Positions 43,827 through 54,139 of a stretch of DNA of 64,000 nucleotides are shown piece after piece; within the stretch, counting starts at the first letter, position 1; each line of letters begins with the position of its first letter. The notes beneath the pieces are model-generated. The model did not search any database, had not been told where the DNA came from, and saw only the letters and a list, made by a program, of their open reading frames with translations. The translations under genes were made by a program, and so were the position numbers. The stretch is from Siccibacter colletis. Lineage in GTDB: Bacteria > Pseudomonadota > Gammaproteobacteria > Enterobacterales > Enterobacteriaceae. The stretch is taken from assembly GCF_000696575.1 (NCBI RefSeq), contig NZ_JMSQ01000011.1, forward strand, positions 160,895 through 224,894. The letters run 5' to 3'.

Positions 43827-44423
43827 ATGAGTAGTAAAGAACAGAAAACGCCTGAGGGGCAAGCCCCGGAAGAAATCATCAAGGATCAGCAGCAGGACGA
43901 GGTTGAGGCTGTTGAAACCGCCGATTCCGCTGAACAGGTGGATCCGCGCGATGAGCAGATTGCCGCACTTGAGGCACAGCTTGTTGACGCGCAAACCCGT
44001 GAGCGCGACGGCGTGCTGCGTATCAAAGCGGAAATGGAAAACCTGCGTCGCCGCACCGAACAGGATATCGAGAAGGCGCATAAATTCGCGCTGGAGAAGT
44101 TCGTCAACGAACTGCTGCCGGTGATCGACAGTCTCGATCGCGCGCTGGAAGTGGCGGACAAATCTAATGCCGAAATGGCGCCGATGGTGGAAGGCATTGA
44201 GCTGACCCTGAAATCCATGCTCGACGTGGTGCGCAAGTTTGGTGTGGAAGTGATCGACGAGACCAACGTCGCGCTGGACCCGAACGTGCATCAGGCCATT
44301 GCCATGGTGGAGTCTGAAGAGGTTGCGCCGAACCACGTGCTGGGCGTAATGCAGAAGGGCTACACGCTCAACGGACGTACCATTCGCGCTGCGATGGTGA
44401 CCGTCGCTAAAGCGAAGGCGTAA
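43827..44423 (+). CDS. grpE: GrpE, nucleotide exchange factor of DnaK
   Basis: 198 residues from ATG 43827 ([20 protein letters not shown]). The protein has an N-terminal disordered acidic part, a long helix with [20 protein letters not shown] acting as dimer and thermosensor, and a C-terminal beta-domain with the GrpE signature ending [15 protein letters not shown]. It releases ADP from DnaK. Heat-shock controlled by the sigma-32 promoter just upstream. Confidence 0.97.
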   Translation: MSSKEQKTPEGQAPEEIIKDQQQDEVEAVETADSAEQVDPRDEQIAALEAQLVDAQTRERDGVLRIKAEMENLRRRTEQDIEKAHKFALEKFVNELLPVIDSLDRALEVADKSNAEMAPMVEGIELTLKSMLDVVRKFGVEVIDETNVALDPNVHQAIAMVESEEVAPNHVLGVMQKGYTLNGRTIRAAMVTVAKAKA

Positions 44424-44432
44424 GCCCCGCGC

Positions 44433-44456
44433 TCCCCTCTCCTGCGGGAGAGGGGA
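44433..44456. terminator. Hairpin between grpE and corB
   Basis: TCCCCTCTCC / GGGAGAGGGGA with a TGCG-type loop, between convergent stops. No strong T-run; CCCTCTCC-GGGAGAGGG hairpins are a common enterobacterial intergenic element. Confidence 0.65.
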
Positions 44457-44462
44457 ATATCG

Positions 44463-45749
44463 CTATTCCGCCACGCTCTCGCGCAGTGCTTTCACCGGCA
44501 CCACTTTCACCTGCTTAATCATATTCTCCTGCACGTCGAGGATCTCAATGTCGTACTGGTTGATGCGCACCTGCGTACCGGCCTGCGGGAACTCCTCCAG
44601 CGCTTCAAGCAGCATGCCGTTCACGGTCCGCGCATCGTCCTCTGGCAGATGCCAGTTAAACGCTTTATTGATTTCGCGAATATTCGCGCTGCCTTCAATC
44701 AGCACCGAGCCGTCGTCCTGAGGGATAACCTCTTCCGCCAGACCCGGCGACATAGAGGTAGTGAAGTCGCCGACAATCTCTTCCAGAATATCTTCCACCG
44801 TCACCAGCCCCTGAATATCGCCGTACTCGTTAACCACCAGCCCGACTTTTTTCTTGTTGCGCTGGAATTTCACCAGCTGCATGCTGAGCGGCGTGCCTTC
44901 CGGGACGTAGTAGATCTCATCCGCCGCGCGCAGCATCACTTCTTTAGTGAACTCATTTTTCTCGGCCATCAGCCGCCATGCTTCGCGCATACGCAGCATG
45001 CCGATGGCGTCGTTGAGCGAGTCGCGATACAGCACAATGCGCCCGTGTGGGGAGTGGGTGAGCTGGCGCACGATGGATTTCCAGTCGTCGTTAATATCAA
45101 TCCCGACGATGTCATTGCGCGGCACCATGATGTCGTTGACGCTGACTTTCTCCAGATCGAGCACCGACAGCAGCATGTCCTGGTTGCGGCGCGAGAGCTT
45201 CGAATTCGATTCGTTCACCAGCGTGCGCAGCTCGTCTTTGCTGAGCGCGGCGCTGACGACGTTGTCCACCTTAATACCGCCGAGGCGCATCAGCAGGCGG
45301 GTCACCATATTCAGCAGCCACACCAGCGGCATCATCAGGATCTGCAGCGGGCCGAGCAGCACGCTGCTGGGGAAGGCGACCTTTTCCGGATAAAGCGCGG
45401 CGATGGTTTTCGGCAGCACTTCGGCAAACACCAGCACCACGAACGTCAGGATACCGGTAGCGATGGCGACGCCCGCGTTGCCGTAAAGGCGCATGCCGAC
45501 GATGGTCGCGATGGACGAGGCGAGGATGTTAACCAGGTTATTGCCGATGAGGACCAGGCTGATAAGGCGGTCCGGCTTGCGCAGTAGCTTCTCGACGCGA
45601 CGGGCAGCGCGGTTGCCCTGTTTTACCTGGTGGCGCAGCCGGTAGCGATTGAGGGTCATCATGCCGGTTTCTGAACCGGAGAAATAAGCCGAGACCACCA
45701 CCATGACGATCAGGGAGACGATCAGCGTGGTGGTTGAGATGTGTTCCAA
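44463..45749 (-). CDS. corB: CorB (YfjD) CNNM/CorC-family membrane protein
   Basis: 428 residues. The N-terminal CNNM domain has several membrane helices (TTTLIVSLIVMVVVSAYFSG; GIRMS-type NLVNILASSIATIVGM segment; ATGILTFVVLVFAEVLPKTI). Then come two CBS domains (from about residue 200) and a C-terminal CorC_HlyC transporter-associated domain. The family is linked to Mg/Co homeostasis together with CorA. On the same strand directly downstream of ypjD, as in E. coli. Confidence 0.94.
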   Translation of the reverse strand: MEHISTTTLIVSLIVMVVVSAYFSGSETGMMTLNRYRLRHQVKQGNRAARRVEKLLRKPDRLISLVLIGNNLVNILASSIATIVGMRLYGNAGVAIATGILTFVVLVFAEVLPKTIAALYPEKVAFPSSVLLGPLQILMMPLVWLLNMVTRLLMRLGGIKVDNVVSAALSKDELRTLVNESNSKLSRRNQDMLLSVLDLEKVSVNDIMVPRNDIVGIDINDDWKSIVRQLTHSPHGRIVLYRDSLNDAIGMLRMREAWRLMAEKNEFTKEVMLRAADEIYYVPEGTPLSMQLVKFQRNKKKVGLVVNEYGDIQGLVTVEDILEEIVGDFTTSMSPGLAEEVIPQDDGSVLIEGSANIREINKAFNWHLPEDDARTVNGMLLEALEEFPQAGTQVRINQYDIEILDVQENMIKQVKVVPVKALRESVAE

Positions 45750-45774
45750 AAGTGTGTCCTGTAAAGAGTGAAGG

Positions 45775-46566
45775 TTAGCGGATGAATTCCTGAATCATAC
45801 GGCTACCGAAATAAGCGAGTGTGAGAAGCGTTGCGCCGGTCACGTTGAACCAGACCACGCGGCGTCCGCGCCAGCCTTCATGATAGTGGCCCCACAGCAG
45901 CACGATATAGACAAACCACGCCAGGATAGAGAGCACGGCCTTGTCGATGTTTTCCGAGCTGAACAGGTTATGCATATAGAACAAACCGGTGCAGAGCGTC
46001 AGCGTCAGCAGGACCACGCCCACCTGGGTGATGTGGAACATTTTGCGCTCTATGCCCATCAGCGGCGGCATTTCGCTGGTGAAAATCAGCCGTTTGTTTT
46101 TCAGCTGGTAGTCGATCCACGCCAGCTGCAGCGCATAGAGCGCGGCGATAATCAGCGTAGCATACGAGAACAGCGACAGCCCGATATGCACCATCATCCC
46201 CGGGGTGCCTTCCAGATGGGTGATGTACTCGTTGGGCACAAAGGCGGCCAGCGCGAGGTTAATCAGCGCAAACGAGTAGACGATCGGCAGCAGCAGCCAG
46301 CCGCGGTTATGCGAGGCGACAAAGGTCATCACCGAGCAGATCATCAGGCTCACCAGCGACCCGACGTTCAGCAGGCTCAGGTTCTGACCGCTGTCGTCGT
46401 CCGGAAAGATACGGGCTTCCAGCGCCAGCGCGTGGCAGATAAGCGCGATCACCGCGGAAAGGATTGCCATGCGGCGCCATGCGCTGTTCTTTGTGAGCAG
46501 GCCGGGAATGATCAGCGCCAGGCTGATGGAGTAGGCAACAAGCGCAAGCAGTGCAAAAACAGGCAT
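45775..46566 (-). CDS. ypjD: YpjD, CcsA-like inner-membrane protein
   Basis: 263 residues from ATG 46566 (PVFALLALVAYSISLALIIP), the E. coli length; the frame is open further upstream, but that part overlaps the ffh promoter. Eight or so hydrophobic spans and a conserved GTPGMMVHIGLSLFSYATLI core with His place it in the cytochrome c assembly (CcmC/CcsA) superfamily. A specific role is not established; it has been proposed to assist CorA. Divergent from ffh. Confidence 0.92.
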   Translation of the reverse strand: MPVFALLALVAYSISLALIIPGLLTKNSAWRRMAILSAVIALICHALALEARIFPDDDSGQNLSLLNVGSLVSLMICSVMTFVASHNRGWLLLPIVYSFALINLALAAFVPNEYITHLEGTPGMMVHIGLSLFSYATLIIAALYALQLAWIDYQLKNKRLIFTSEMPPLMGIERKMFHITQVGVVLLTLTLCTGLFYMHNLFSSENIDKAVLSILAWFVYIVLLWGHYHEGWRGRRVVWFNVTGATLLTLAYFGSRMIQEFIR

Positions 46567-46735
46567 ATTGTAGTGTCGGTTGTCGGCAATTGAGAAAGAG
46601 AAGCAGTATAGCGCCAGCGGCGGCACGCTCCAACCGTTGCTTACATCGCATAACAGCGGCTTCATGTTATACTCCGGGCCATTATTCTCCAGATGTCGCT
46701 GCGGCGGCCTTAAGTGACAACCTCAGGCAAAGACC

Positions 46736-48097
46736 ATGTTTGATAATTTAACCGATCGTTTGTCGCGCTCGCTGCGCAACATCAGTGGCCGCGGGCGCCT
46801 CACCGAAGACAATATTAAAGAAACCCTGCGCGAAGTGCGTATGGCGCTGCTGGAAGCTGACGTTGCGCTGCCGGTAGTGCGTGATTTTATCAACCGCGTT
46901 AAAGAGAAAGCGGTTGGTCATGAAGTGAATAAGAGCCTGACCCCGGGTCAGGAGTTTGTGAAGATCGTGCGTAGCGAGCTGGTCAGCGCGATGGGGGAGG
47001 AGAACCAGAGCCTCAACCTGGCCGCGCAGCCGCCTGCGGTGGTGCTGATGGCGGGCCTGCAGGGTGCCGGTAAAACCACCAGCGTCGGTAAGCTGGGTAA
47101 GTTCCTGCGCGAGAAGCACAAGAAGAAAGTAATGGTGGTCTCGGCGGACGTTTATCGCCCGGCGGCGATCAAACAGCTGGAAACCCTGGCGCAGCAGGTC
47201 GGCGTCGATTTCTTCCCGTCCGACGTAGCGCAAAAGCCGATCGACATCGTTAACGCGGCTCTGAAAGAAGCGAAGCTGAAGTTCTACGACGTGCTGCTGG
47301 TGGATACCGCCGGTCGTCTGCACGTTGATGAAGCGATGATGGACGAGATCAAACAGGTTCACGCCGCGATTAACCCGGTGGAAACCCTGTTCGTGGTCGA
47401 TGCCATGACCGGTCAGGATGCGGCGAACACCGCGAAGGCGTTTAACGAAGCGCTGCCGCTTACCGGCGTGGTGCTGACCAAAGTGGACGGCGACGCCCGC
47501 GGCGGTGCGGCGCTCTCGATTCGTAACATCACCGGTAAGCCGATTAAATTCCTCGGCGTCGGCGAGAAAACCGAAGCGCTGGAGCCGTTCCACCCGGACC
47601 GTATCGCCTCGCGTATCCTTGGCATGGGCGACGTACTGTCCCTTATCGAAGATATCGAAAGCAAAGTTGACCGCGCGCAGGCCGAGAAGCTGGCGAGCAA
47701 ACTGAAGAAAGGCGACGGCTTCGATCTGAACGACTTCCTCGACCAGCTCAAGCAGATGAAGAACATGGGCGGCATGGCGAGCCTGATGGGCAAGCTGCCG
47801 GGCATGGGGCAGATCCCGGATAACGTGAAATCGCAGATGGACGACAAGGTGCTGGTGCGCATGGAGGCGATAATCAACTCCATGACCCTGAAAGAGCGTG
47901 CGAAGCCGGAAATCATCAAAGGTTCGCGCAAGCGTCGTATCGCGATGGGCTGCGGCATGCAGGTGCAGGACGTTAACCGCCTTCTGAAACAGTTCGACGA
48001 CATGCAGCGCATGATGAAGAAGATGAAGAAGGGCGGCATGGCAAAAATGATGCGCAATATGAAAGGGATGATGCCGCCAGGCTTCCCGGGCCGCTAA
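46736..48097 (+). CDS. ffh: Signal recognition particle GTPase Ffh
   Basis: 453 residues. N domain (FDNLTDRLSRSLRNISGRGR), G domain with GLQGAGKTTSVGKLG (G1), DTAGRLHVDEAM (G3) and TKVDGDARGG (G4), and a methionine-rich M domain at the C-terminus (MQRMMKKMKKGGMAKMMRNM). With 4.5S RNA it targets membrane proteins to FtsY and SecYEG. Divergent from ypjD and followed by the rpsP operon on the same strand. Confidence 0.98.
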   Translation: MFDNLTDRLSRSLRNISGRGRLTEDNIKETLREVRMALLEADVALPVVRDFINRVKEKAVGHEVNKSLTPGQEFVKIVRSELVSAMGEENQSLNLAAQPPAVVLMAGLQGAGKTTSVGKLGKFLREKHKKKVMVVSADVYRPAAIKQLETLAQQVGVDFFPSDVAQKPIDIVNAALKEAKLKFYDVLLVDTAGRLHVDEAMMDEIKQVHAAINPVETLFVVDAMTGQDAANTAKAFNEALPLTGVVLTKVDGDARGGAALSIRNITGKPIKFLGVGEKTEALEPFHPDRIASRILGMGDVLSLIEDIESKVDRAQAEKLASKLKKGDGFDLNDFLDQLKQMKNMGGMASLMGKLPGMGQIPDNVKSQMDDKVLVRMEAIINSMTLKERAKPEIIKGSRKRRIAMGCGMQVQDVNRLLKQFDDMQRMMKKMKKGGMAKMMRNMKGMMPPGFPGR

Positions 48098-48120
48098 CGG
48101 CCTGGCGTATTAGCCATTCT

Positions 48121-48190
48121 GACACCGGGGCGTGCTCGTCGTCTTCAGGCACAGCGAGGACGCGCCGGCCACAGTACCTACGCCGGTGTC
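48121..48190. repeat. Imperfect long inverted repeat between ffh and rpsP
   Basis: GACACCGG (48121-48128) and CCGGTGTC (48183-48190) are perfect outer arms. Inside them GGCGTGCTCG pairs with CGAGGACGCG at 8 of 10 positions, giving a branched fold. It lies just after the ffh stop and before the rpsP leader. Not recognised as a named element. Confidence 0.55.
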
Positions 48191-48282
48191 AAACTGGCTC
48201 CCGCGATATACGCCTGATTGCCCCGGCTAACAGATGTAGATTGCATTTTCCCCAGAAATCAGTAAAATTTTCGGGCTTTTAA

Positions 48283-48591
<309 letters not shown>

Positions 48592-48609
48592 TCTGTCACG
48601 GTGGTCATG

Positions 48610-49158
48610 ATGAGCAAGCAACTCGCAGCGCAGGTTCCTGTTAACCCAATCGTATTGGGGAAAATGGGTTCGACCTACGGTATTCGTGGTTGGCTCAGAG
48701 TGTTTTCCTCCACCGAAGACGCCGAAAGCATTTTTGATTATCAGCCCTGGTTTATCCAGCGTGCCGGTAAGTGGGAGATGGTTGAGCTGGAAAGCTGGCG
48801 TCACCACAATCAGGACATTGTTATCAAGCTGAAAGGCGTTGATGACCGTGATGCCGCGAATCTACTGACTAATTGCGAAATTATCGTGGATTCCTCGCAG
48901 TTGCCGGATCTGGACGCGGGCGATTACTACTGGAAAGACCTTATCGGTTGCCAGGTAGTCACCACCGAAGGATACAGCCTCGGTAAAGTCATCGATATGA
49001 TGGAAACCGGGTCTAATGACGTTCTCGTCATCAAGGCAAACCTGAAAGATGCGTTCGGTATCAAGGAGCGGCTGGTTCCGTTCCTCGATGGGCAGGTTAT
49101 CAAGAAAGTCGATCTCGCTACTCAAACCATTGAAGTAGATTGGGATCCTGGTTTTTGA
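48610..49158 (+). CDS. rimM: Ribosome maturation factor RimM
   Basis: 182 residues from ATG 48610 ([20 protein letters not shown]). It has an N-terminal beta-barrel and a C-terminal PRC-barrel with the conserved YYW ([15 protein letters not shown]) that binds S19 during 16S 3'-domain assembly. It starts 18 bases after the rpsP stop; three close start codons (GTG 48601, ATG 48607, ATG 48610) precede the family sequence. Confidence 0.97.
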   Translation: MSKQLAAQVPVNPIVLGKMGSTYGIRGWLRVFSSTEDAESIFDYQPWFIQRAGKWEMVELESWRHHNQDIVIKLKGVDDRDAANLLTNCEIIVDSSQLPDLDAGDYYWKDLIGCQVVTTEGYSLGKVIDMMETGSNDVLVIKANLKDAFGIKERLVPFLDGQVIKKVDLATQTIEVDWDPGF

Positions 49159-49189
49159 ACCTCCGGATAATACGGTAAGAAACGGCACT

Positions 49190-49957
49190 ATGTGGATTGG
49201 CATAATCAGCCTGTTTCCTGAGATGTTCCGCGCAATTACCGATTACGGGGTAACTGGCCGGGCAGTTAAAAAAGGCCTGCTAAGCATCCAGAGCTGGAGT
49301 CCGCGTGATTTCGCTCATGACCGGCACCGTACCGTGGACGAACGTCCTTACGGCGGCGGACCGGGGATGCTGATGATGGTGCAACCCTTGCGGGATGCCA
49401 TTCATGCAGCGAAAGCAGCTGCTGGCGAAGGCGCAAAGGTGGTCTATCTTTCACCTCAGGGACGCAAGCTTGATCAGGCGGGCGTCAGTGAACTGGCGGC
49501 ACATCAGAAGTTAATTCTGGTCTGCGGTCGTTACGAAGGGATCGATGAGCGCGTGATCCAGACCGAAATTGACGAAGAGTGGTCAATCGGTGATTACGTA
49601 CTCAGCGGTGGTGAGTTACCGGCAATGACGCTGATTGACTCGGTTTCCCGGTTTATTCCGGGCGTACTGGGCCATGAAGCTTCCGCAACTGAAGATTCGT
49701 TTGCGGATGGATTGCTCGATTGTCCTCACTACACCCGTCCTGAAGTGTTAGAGGGCATGGACGTACCGGCGGTGTTGCTGTCGGGTAACCATGCAGAGAT
49801 CCGCCGCTGGCGTCTGAAACAGCAGCTGGGCCGCACCTGGCTTAGAAGACCTGAACTTCTGGAAAACCTGGCTCTGACTGAAGAGCAAGCAAGGTTGCTG
49901 GCGGAGTTCCAACGTGAACACGCACAACAGCAACATAAACATGATGGGCAAGCGTAA
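49190..49957 (+). CDS. trmD: tRNA (guanine37-N1)-methyltransferase TrmD
   Basis: 255 residues, the E. coli length. The SPOUT trefoil-knot SAM site is visible: [30 protein letters not shown] and [16 protein letters not shown]. It methylates G37 of tRNAs that read CNN/GG-type codons to prevent +1 frameshifting. 31 bases after rimM; the downstream rplS gene is in the same operon. Confidence 0.98.
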   Translation: MWIGIISLFPEMFRAITDYGVTGRAVKKGLLSIQSWSPRDFAHDRHRTVDERPYGGGPGMLMMVQPLRDAIHAAKAAAGEGAKVVYLSPQGRKLDQAGVSELAAHQKLILVCGRYEGIDERVIQTEIDEEWSIGDYVLSGGELPAMTLIDSVSRFIPGVLGHEASATEDSFADGLLDCPHYTRPEVLEGMDVPAVLLSGNHAEIRRWRLKQQLGRTWLRRPELLENLALTEEQARLLAEFQREHAQQQHKHDGQA

Positions 49958-49997
49958 AACGCGCCCGATTATCAGTTTACCCAGGATAAGAGATTAA

Positions 49998-50348
<351 letters not shown>

Positions 50349-50373
50349 GATTCGCTTTCGCGACATCCCAATG

Positions 50374-50403
50374 AAAAAGCCTGGCATCTGCCAGGCTTTT
50401 TTT
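50374..50403 (+). terminator. Terminator of the rpsP-rplS operon
   Basis: AAAAAGCCTGGCA-TC-TGCCAGGC followed by TTTTTTT. Classical intrinsic terminator. Confidence 0.92.
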
Positions 50404-50507
50404 ATGCGCGTTTGTAAAAACGCCCGCCAGCGCGCCTCAGCCGTAACACTGCGCCAGCAAATCCGCTACAATGTCGGCACTTTTCATTTTCCGGATCGAC
50501 ACACGTA

Positions 50508-50954
50508 ATGACGCCGCGTAAAACCACACTGCAAGCAGCAAGGCTGGCTCTGTTCGCCATGCTGCTTATCGTGTTTGCGCCGCTGGTGTCGATTACGCTG
50601 CAGCTGGCGTCCCATTCGCCGGTGCAGATGATGCATCACGATATGCCGGGCATGATGATGCCGGAACATCACGCTCATCATGAAGGCATGGCGCATCACG
50701 ACGCGCCTGAGCCGACGCTCAGCCAGCAGCATCAGGATGCCTTAATGCTGATGGAGCACGCCGGGGCATGTGGTTACTGCGTGTTGCTCACCCATATGCC
50801 AGGCCTGCTGATGCTGGCGGTAGTGATGCTGGGCGGCTCGCTGCGGCTCCAGCGCATCGCGCCTGCGCCACCGACCCTCTCGATCTGGCTGTTTATTCCC
50901 TGGCTCTACCCCCATACCCGCGCCCCGCCGCGCCTGCCTGCTTTCTCCCGTTGA
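50508..50954 (+). CDS. DUF2946-like small membrane protein with His/Met-rich segment
   Basis: 148 residues. An N-terminal hydrophobic helix (LALFAMLLIVFAPLVSITLQ) is followed by an extracytoplasmic segment dense in His and Met (HHDMPGMMMPEHHAHHEGMA), a CGYC pair near residue 90, and a second hydrophobic span (MPGLLMLAVVMLGGSL). The layout resembles DUF2946 proteins encoded near copper or iron uptake genes. It begins 60 bp before the PepSY gene's start region and is probably co-transcribed. The His/Met segment suggests copper or other metal binding; not proven. No clear ribosome site. Confidence 0.75.
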   Translation: MTPRKTTLQAARLALFAMLLIVFAPLVSITLQLASHSPVQMMHHDMPGMMMPEHHAHHEGMAHHDAPEPTLSQQHQDALMLMEHAGACGYCVLLTHMPGLLMLAVVMLGGSLRLQRIAPAPPTLSIWLFIPWLYPHTRAPPRLPAFSR

Positions 50955-51014
50955 TAACTTACAAACGTTGCGCTCCGGCGTAACGCGTTGGCTTTCATCC
51001 GTTAAGGAAAAAGT

Positions 51015-52385
51015 ATGGCTACCTGCACTCCGCGACAGGCGTGGTTAACCCTGTTGCGACGTATTCATTTCTACATCGGGCTGTTCGTCGGTCCGTTTAT
51101 TTTCATCGCCGCGCTCTCCGGCACCTTGTATGTGGCAACGCCGCAGCTGGAAAACGCATTCTACAGCCGGGCACTGTTCAGCGACGCGCGCGGACCGGCG
51201 CATCCACTGGCTGAGCAGATCGACGTTGCGCAGCAGGTGACCGGCGGTCATCTGCGCCTGCACGCTGTGCGTCCCGCGGCTGAAACCGGTGAAACCACGC
51301 GCGTCATGTATGCTGACCCGGCGCTGGGCGTTTCGGAAAACCGGGCTGTTTTTATCGACCCTGTCACGCTGGAAGTGCGTGGGGATATGACGGTATACGG
51401 CACCAGCGGCATCCTGCCGTTGCGCCAGTGGATTGACTATCTGCACCGCTCGCTGCTGCTTGGCGATGCCGGGCGTCTCTACAGCGAGCTGGCGGCCTCC
51501 TGGATGTGGGTGGCCGCGCTGGGGGGCATTGTGCTGTGGTGGATGACTCGCCCGCGTAAAGTGCTGAATAACCGCTTTCAGAACACGCGGCGGCTGCACG
51601 TCACGCTGGGTTGGGTGCTGCTGGCGGGCATGCTGCTGTTCTCGGCGACCGGTCTGACCTGGTCGCAGTGGGCGGGGGGGAATGTCGATAAGCTCCGCAC
51701 CGCGTTTGGCTGGCTGACACCGCAGGTGAATACTGCACTGCACGGCACCACACCGGAGGTGCACGATCCTCATGCTGAACACCATATGCATCACGATATG
51801 GCGGACATGCCGACGCTGCATATCGCCTCGCAGCAGTTCGACGGCGTGCTGGCCGCAGCGCGCCGGGCGGGTATTGATGCCGGTATGCTGGAGATACGCC
51901 CGCCGCGCGAAGCCGGTAAAGCCTGGACCGTGACCGAGATTGACCGCCGCTGGCCGACGCAGGTGGACGCTGTGGCGGTAGATGGCGCTTCGCTGGCGGT
52001 GGTTGATAAGGTTAACTTTGCCGACTTCCCGTTAATGGCGAAGCTGACGCGCTGGGGCGTCGATCTGCATATGGGTGTGCTGTTCGGATTACCGAACCAG
52101 CTATTGCTGATCGCGTTCGGTATCGGGCTATGCGTGATGATTGTGGTGGGCTACCGGATGTGGTGGATTAAGCGTCCTGCCGGTGCGGCGGCCAGCCCGG
52201 CACAAACCGTCACTCAGGCATGGCAGGCGCTGGGAACCGGGGGAAAATGCCTGACGCTGCTGATAACCCTGGGACTGGGCATTGCGCTACCGGTAATGGG
52301 GGTCAGCATGCTGCTGTTCTTTATCGTTGATATTCTGCGCTGGCGCAGTGCCAGACCCGCGCCGCTCCACTCTTCTTCCACGTAA
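51015..52385 (+). CDS. PepSY-domain inner-membrane protein (iron-regulated type)
   Basis: 456 residues with about four membrane helices: 15-35 (FYIGLFVGPFIFIAALSG), one around 165, one around 200 and a C-terminal pair. Two PepSY-like extracytoplasmic parts and an SRLHY-type LRQWIDYLHRSLLLGDAG segment are typical of PepSY-associated membrane proteins, which reduce or handle metal-siderophore complexes in some bacteria. A His-rich patch (DPHAEHHMHHDMADM) lies in the loop near residue 255, echoing the preceding protein. AAGGA precedes the ATG. Role in metal uptake is inferred. Confidence 0.85.
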   Translation: MATCTPRQAWLTLLRRIHFYIGLFVGPFIFIAALSGTLYVATPQLENAFYSRALFSDARGPAHPLAEQIDVAQQVTGGHLRLHAVRPAAETGETTRVMYADPALGVSENRAVFIDPVTLEVRGDMTVYGTSGILPLRQWIDYLHRSLLLGDAGRLYSELAASWMWVAALGGIVLWWMTRPRKVLNNRFQNTRRLHVTLGWVLLAGMLLFSATGLTWSQWAGGNVDKLRTAFGWLTPQVNTALHGTTPEVHDPHAEHHMHHDMADMPTLHIASQQFDGVLAAARRAGIDAGMLEIRPPREAGKAWTVTEIDRRWPTQVDAVAVDGASLAVVDKVNFADFPLMAKLTRWGVDLHMGVLFGLPNQLLLIAFGIGLCVMIVVGYRMWWIKRPAGAAASPAQTVTQAWQALGTGGKCLTLLITLGLGIALPVMGVSMLLFFIVDILRWRSARPAPLHSSST

Positions 52386-52413
52386 CCGCAGGGCGCCGTG
52401 TCGCCACGGCGCT

Positions 52414-52791
52414 TTATTTTTTCTCCAGGGCGTCACGGGCGCCCTGATCCATGCCACGCTGCCATGCCTCGCGCAGCTTTCCGGCATTGTTCAGCCCGTC
52501 ACAGCTGGCGGGATAGAGTTTGCCGTTCACGCCCCAGGCGTAAAGCGCTTCAGGCTGACAGATTTTTTTCTGTCCGCTGGCATAACCTTTCAGATAGCGG
52601 CTGCGGTCCGGTTTCAGATTGTTATAGTTTGCCGCCAGGGTGGCGTCATCTTTAACAACCGCCCCGGCGATCGCATCGTCATACCCTGCCTGATACCAGT
52701 TGGTTTTCCCGGTATCAGAAGCGGGGAGATCGGGCGTCAGCTGACAGCCGGTCAGGATAAAAGCGATGGTGAGCAATATCGAACGTAACAT
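52414..52791 (-). CDS. yfiL: YfiL-like DUF2799 lipoprotein
   Basis: 125 residues with lipobox LTGC (Cys16; Gln at +2, so outer-membrane sorted). The DUF2799 core is visible: NWYQAGYDDAIAGAV, YLKGYASGQKKICQPEALYA, WGVNGKLYPASCDGL. E. coli yfiL is next to aroF, as here. Function unknown. Convergent with the PepSY gene (28 bp between stops). Confidence 0.85.
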   Translation of the reverse strand: MLRSILLTIAFILTGCQLTPDLPASDTGKTNWYQAGYDDAIAGAVVKDDATLAANYNNLKPDRSRYLKGYASGQKKICQPEALYAWGVNGKLYPASCDGLNNAGKLREAWQRGMDQGARDALEKK

Positions 52792-52885
52792 GGGCGCGTT
52801 TCCTTACTGAATACCTTCTTAAAGCATAGCGAGCCACCACGTATTTAGCCGTCAGCGGCAATAAAAAGTGACGCCTGTGAAGTGG

Positions 52886-52998
52886 TGTAACTATATGTTT
52901 ACATTATTAGGGTGTTTTCGTGATTAAAGGCAGCTATAAAATGCGTAATGTAAACATAAGTGTACGTATTTTGGATTGAAATGTTTACCGCTTATGAT
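52886..52998 (+). promoter_or_regulatory. aroF promoter with three TyrR boxes
   Basis: TyrR boxes (TGTAAA-N6-TTTACA): 52886-52903 (TGTAAC..TTTACA), 52949-52966 (TGTAAA..TGTACG) and a weaker 52972-52989 (TGGATT..TTTACC). The last overlaps the -35 TTGGAT (52971-52976) to -10 TATGAT (52993-52998) promoter with a 16-bp spacer. This mirrors the three-box E. coli aroF control region, repressed by TyrR with tyrosine. Confidence 0.9.
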
Positions 52999-53059
52999 AT
53001 TGTGATGGCTCCTCTACGAGGAACGACTATCGCAAACGAGCACACCGAGGATCGCCATC

Positions 53060-54130
53060 ATGCAAAAAGACGCGCTGAACAACGTACATATCGCCGACGA
53101 ACATATTCTCATCACCCCGGAACAGCTGAAAGCCGAATTCCCGCTCAGCCTGGCGCAGGAAGCGCAAATCGCCGAATCGCGTCAGACCATTTCGAATATT
53201 ATTGCCGGTCGCGATCCGCGTCTGCTGGTGGTGTGTGGACCTTGCTCGATCCACGATCCTGAAGCCGCGATTGAATATGCTCGTCGTTTTAAAACCCTGT
53301 CTGAACAGGTCAGCGATAGTCTCTACCTCGTTATGCGCGTCTATTTTGAAAAGCCACGTACCACCGTGGGCTGGAAAGGGCTGATCAACGACCCGCATAT
53401 GGACGGCTCGTTTGACGTGGAAGGCGGGCTGAAAATTGCGCGTCGTCTGCTGGTGGAGCTGGTTAACCTCGGCCTGCCGCTGGCGACCGAAGCGCTGGAT
53501 CCGAACAGCCCGCAGTACCTCGGCGATCTCTTTAGCTGGTCAGCCATCGGGGCGCGTACCACCGAATCCCAGACGCACCGCGAAATGGCGTCTGGCCTGT
53601 CGATGCCGGTAGGTTTCAAAAACGGCACCGACGGCAGCCTTGCTACGGCGATTAACGCCATGCGTGCTGCAGCGATGCCGCACCGCTTTGTCGGTATCAA
53701 CCAGGCCGGTCAGGTCTGCCTGCTGCAAACCCAGGGCAACCCGGACGGGCATGTGATCCTGCGCGGCGGCAAAGCGCCTAACTACAGCCCGGCGGATGTT
53801 GCGCAGTGCGAGCAGGAGATGGAAAAAGCGGGTCTGCGTCCGGCGCTGATGGTGGACTGCAGCCACGGCAACTCTAATAAAGACTACCGTCGTCAGCCCG
53901 CGGTGGCGGAATCCGTGGTCGCACAGATCAAAGACGGCAACCGTTCGATTATCGGGTTGATGATTGAGAGCCATCTGCACGAGGGCAATCAGTCCTCCGA
54001 GCAGCCACGCAGCGCCATGAAGTACGGCGTGTCGGTGACCGATGCCTGCATCAGCTGGGAAACCACCGAAGCGCTGCTGAGAGAGCTTCATCAGGATCTC
54101 AATAACGCCCTGTCGGCGCGGCGCGGATAA
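53060..54130 (+). CDS. aroF: Tyr-sensitive DAHP synthase AroF
   Basis: 356 residues, the E. coli length (QKDALNNVHIADEHILITPE). It condenses phosphoenolpyruvate and erythrose 4-phosphate to DAHP, the first step of the shikimate pathway. The metal and substrate residues lie in VVCGPCSIHDPEAAIEYA, GARTTESQTHREMASGLS and MVDCSHGNSNKDYRRQP. Transcribed with tyrA (9-base gap) from the TyrR-controlled promoter. Confidence 0.98.
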   Translation: MQKDALNNVHIADEHILITPEQLKAEFPLSLAQEAQIAESRQTISNIIAGRDPRLLVVCGPCSIHDPEAAIEYARRFKTLSEQVSDSLYLVMRVYFEKPRTTVGWKGLINDPHMDGSFDVEGGLKIARRLLVELVNLGLPLATEALDPNSPQYLGDLFSWSAIGARTTESQTHREMASGLSMPVGFKNGTDGSLATAINAMRAAAMPHRFVGINQAGQVCLLQTQGNPDGHVILRGGKAPNYSPADVAQCEQEMEKAGLRPALMVDCSHGNSNKDYRRQPAVAESVVAQIKDGNRSIIGLMIESHLHEGNQSSEQPRSAMKYGVSVTDACISWETTEALLRELHQDLNNALSARRG

Positions 54131-54139
54131 GAGGCACAC

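Noticed and set aside
44649..45587. 312-codon plus-strand frame opposite corB
   Set aside because: His/Gln/Arg-rich shadow of the well-conserved corB gene.
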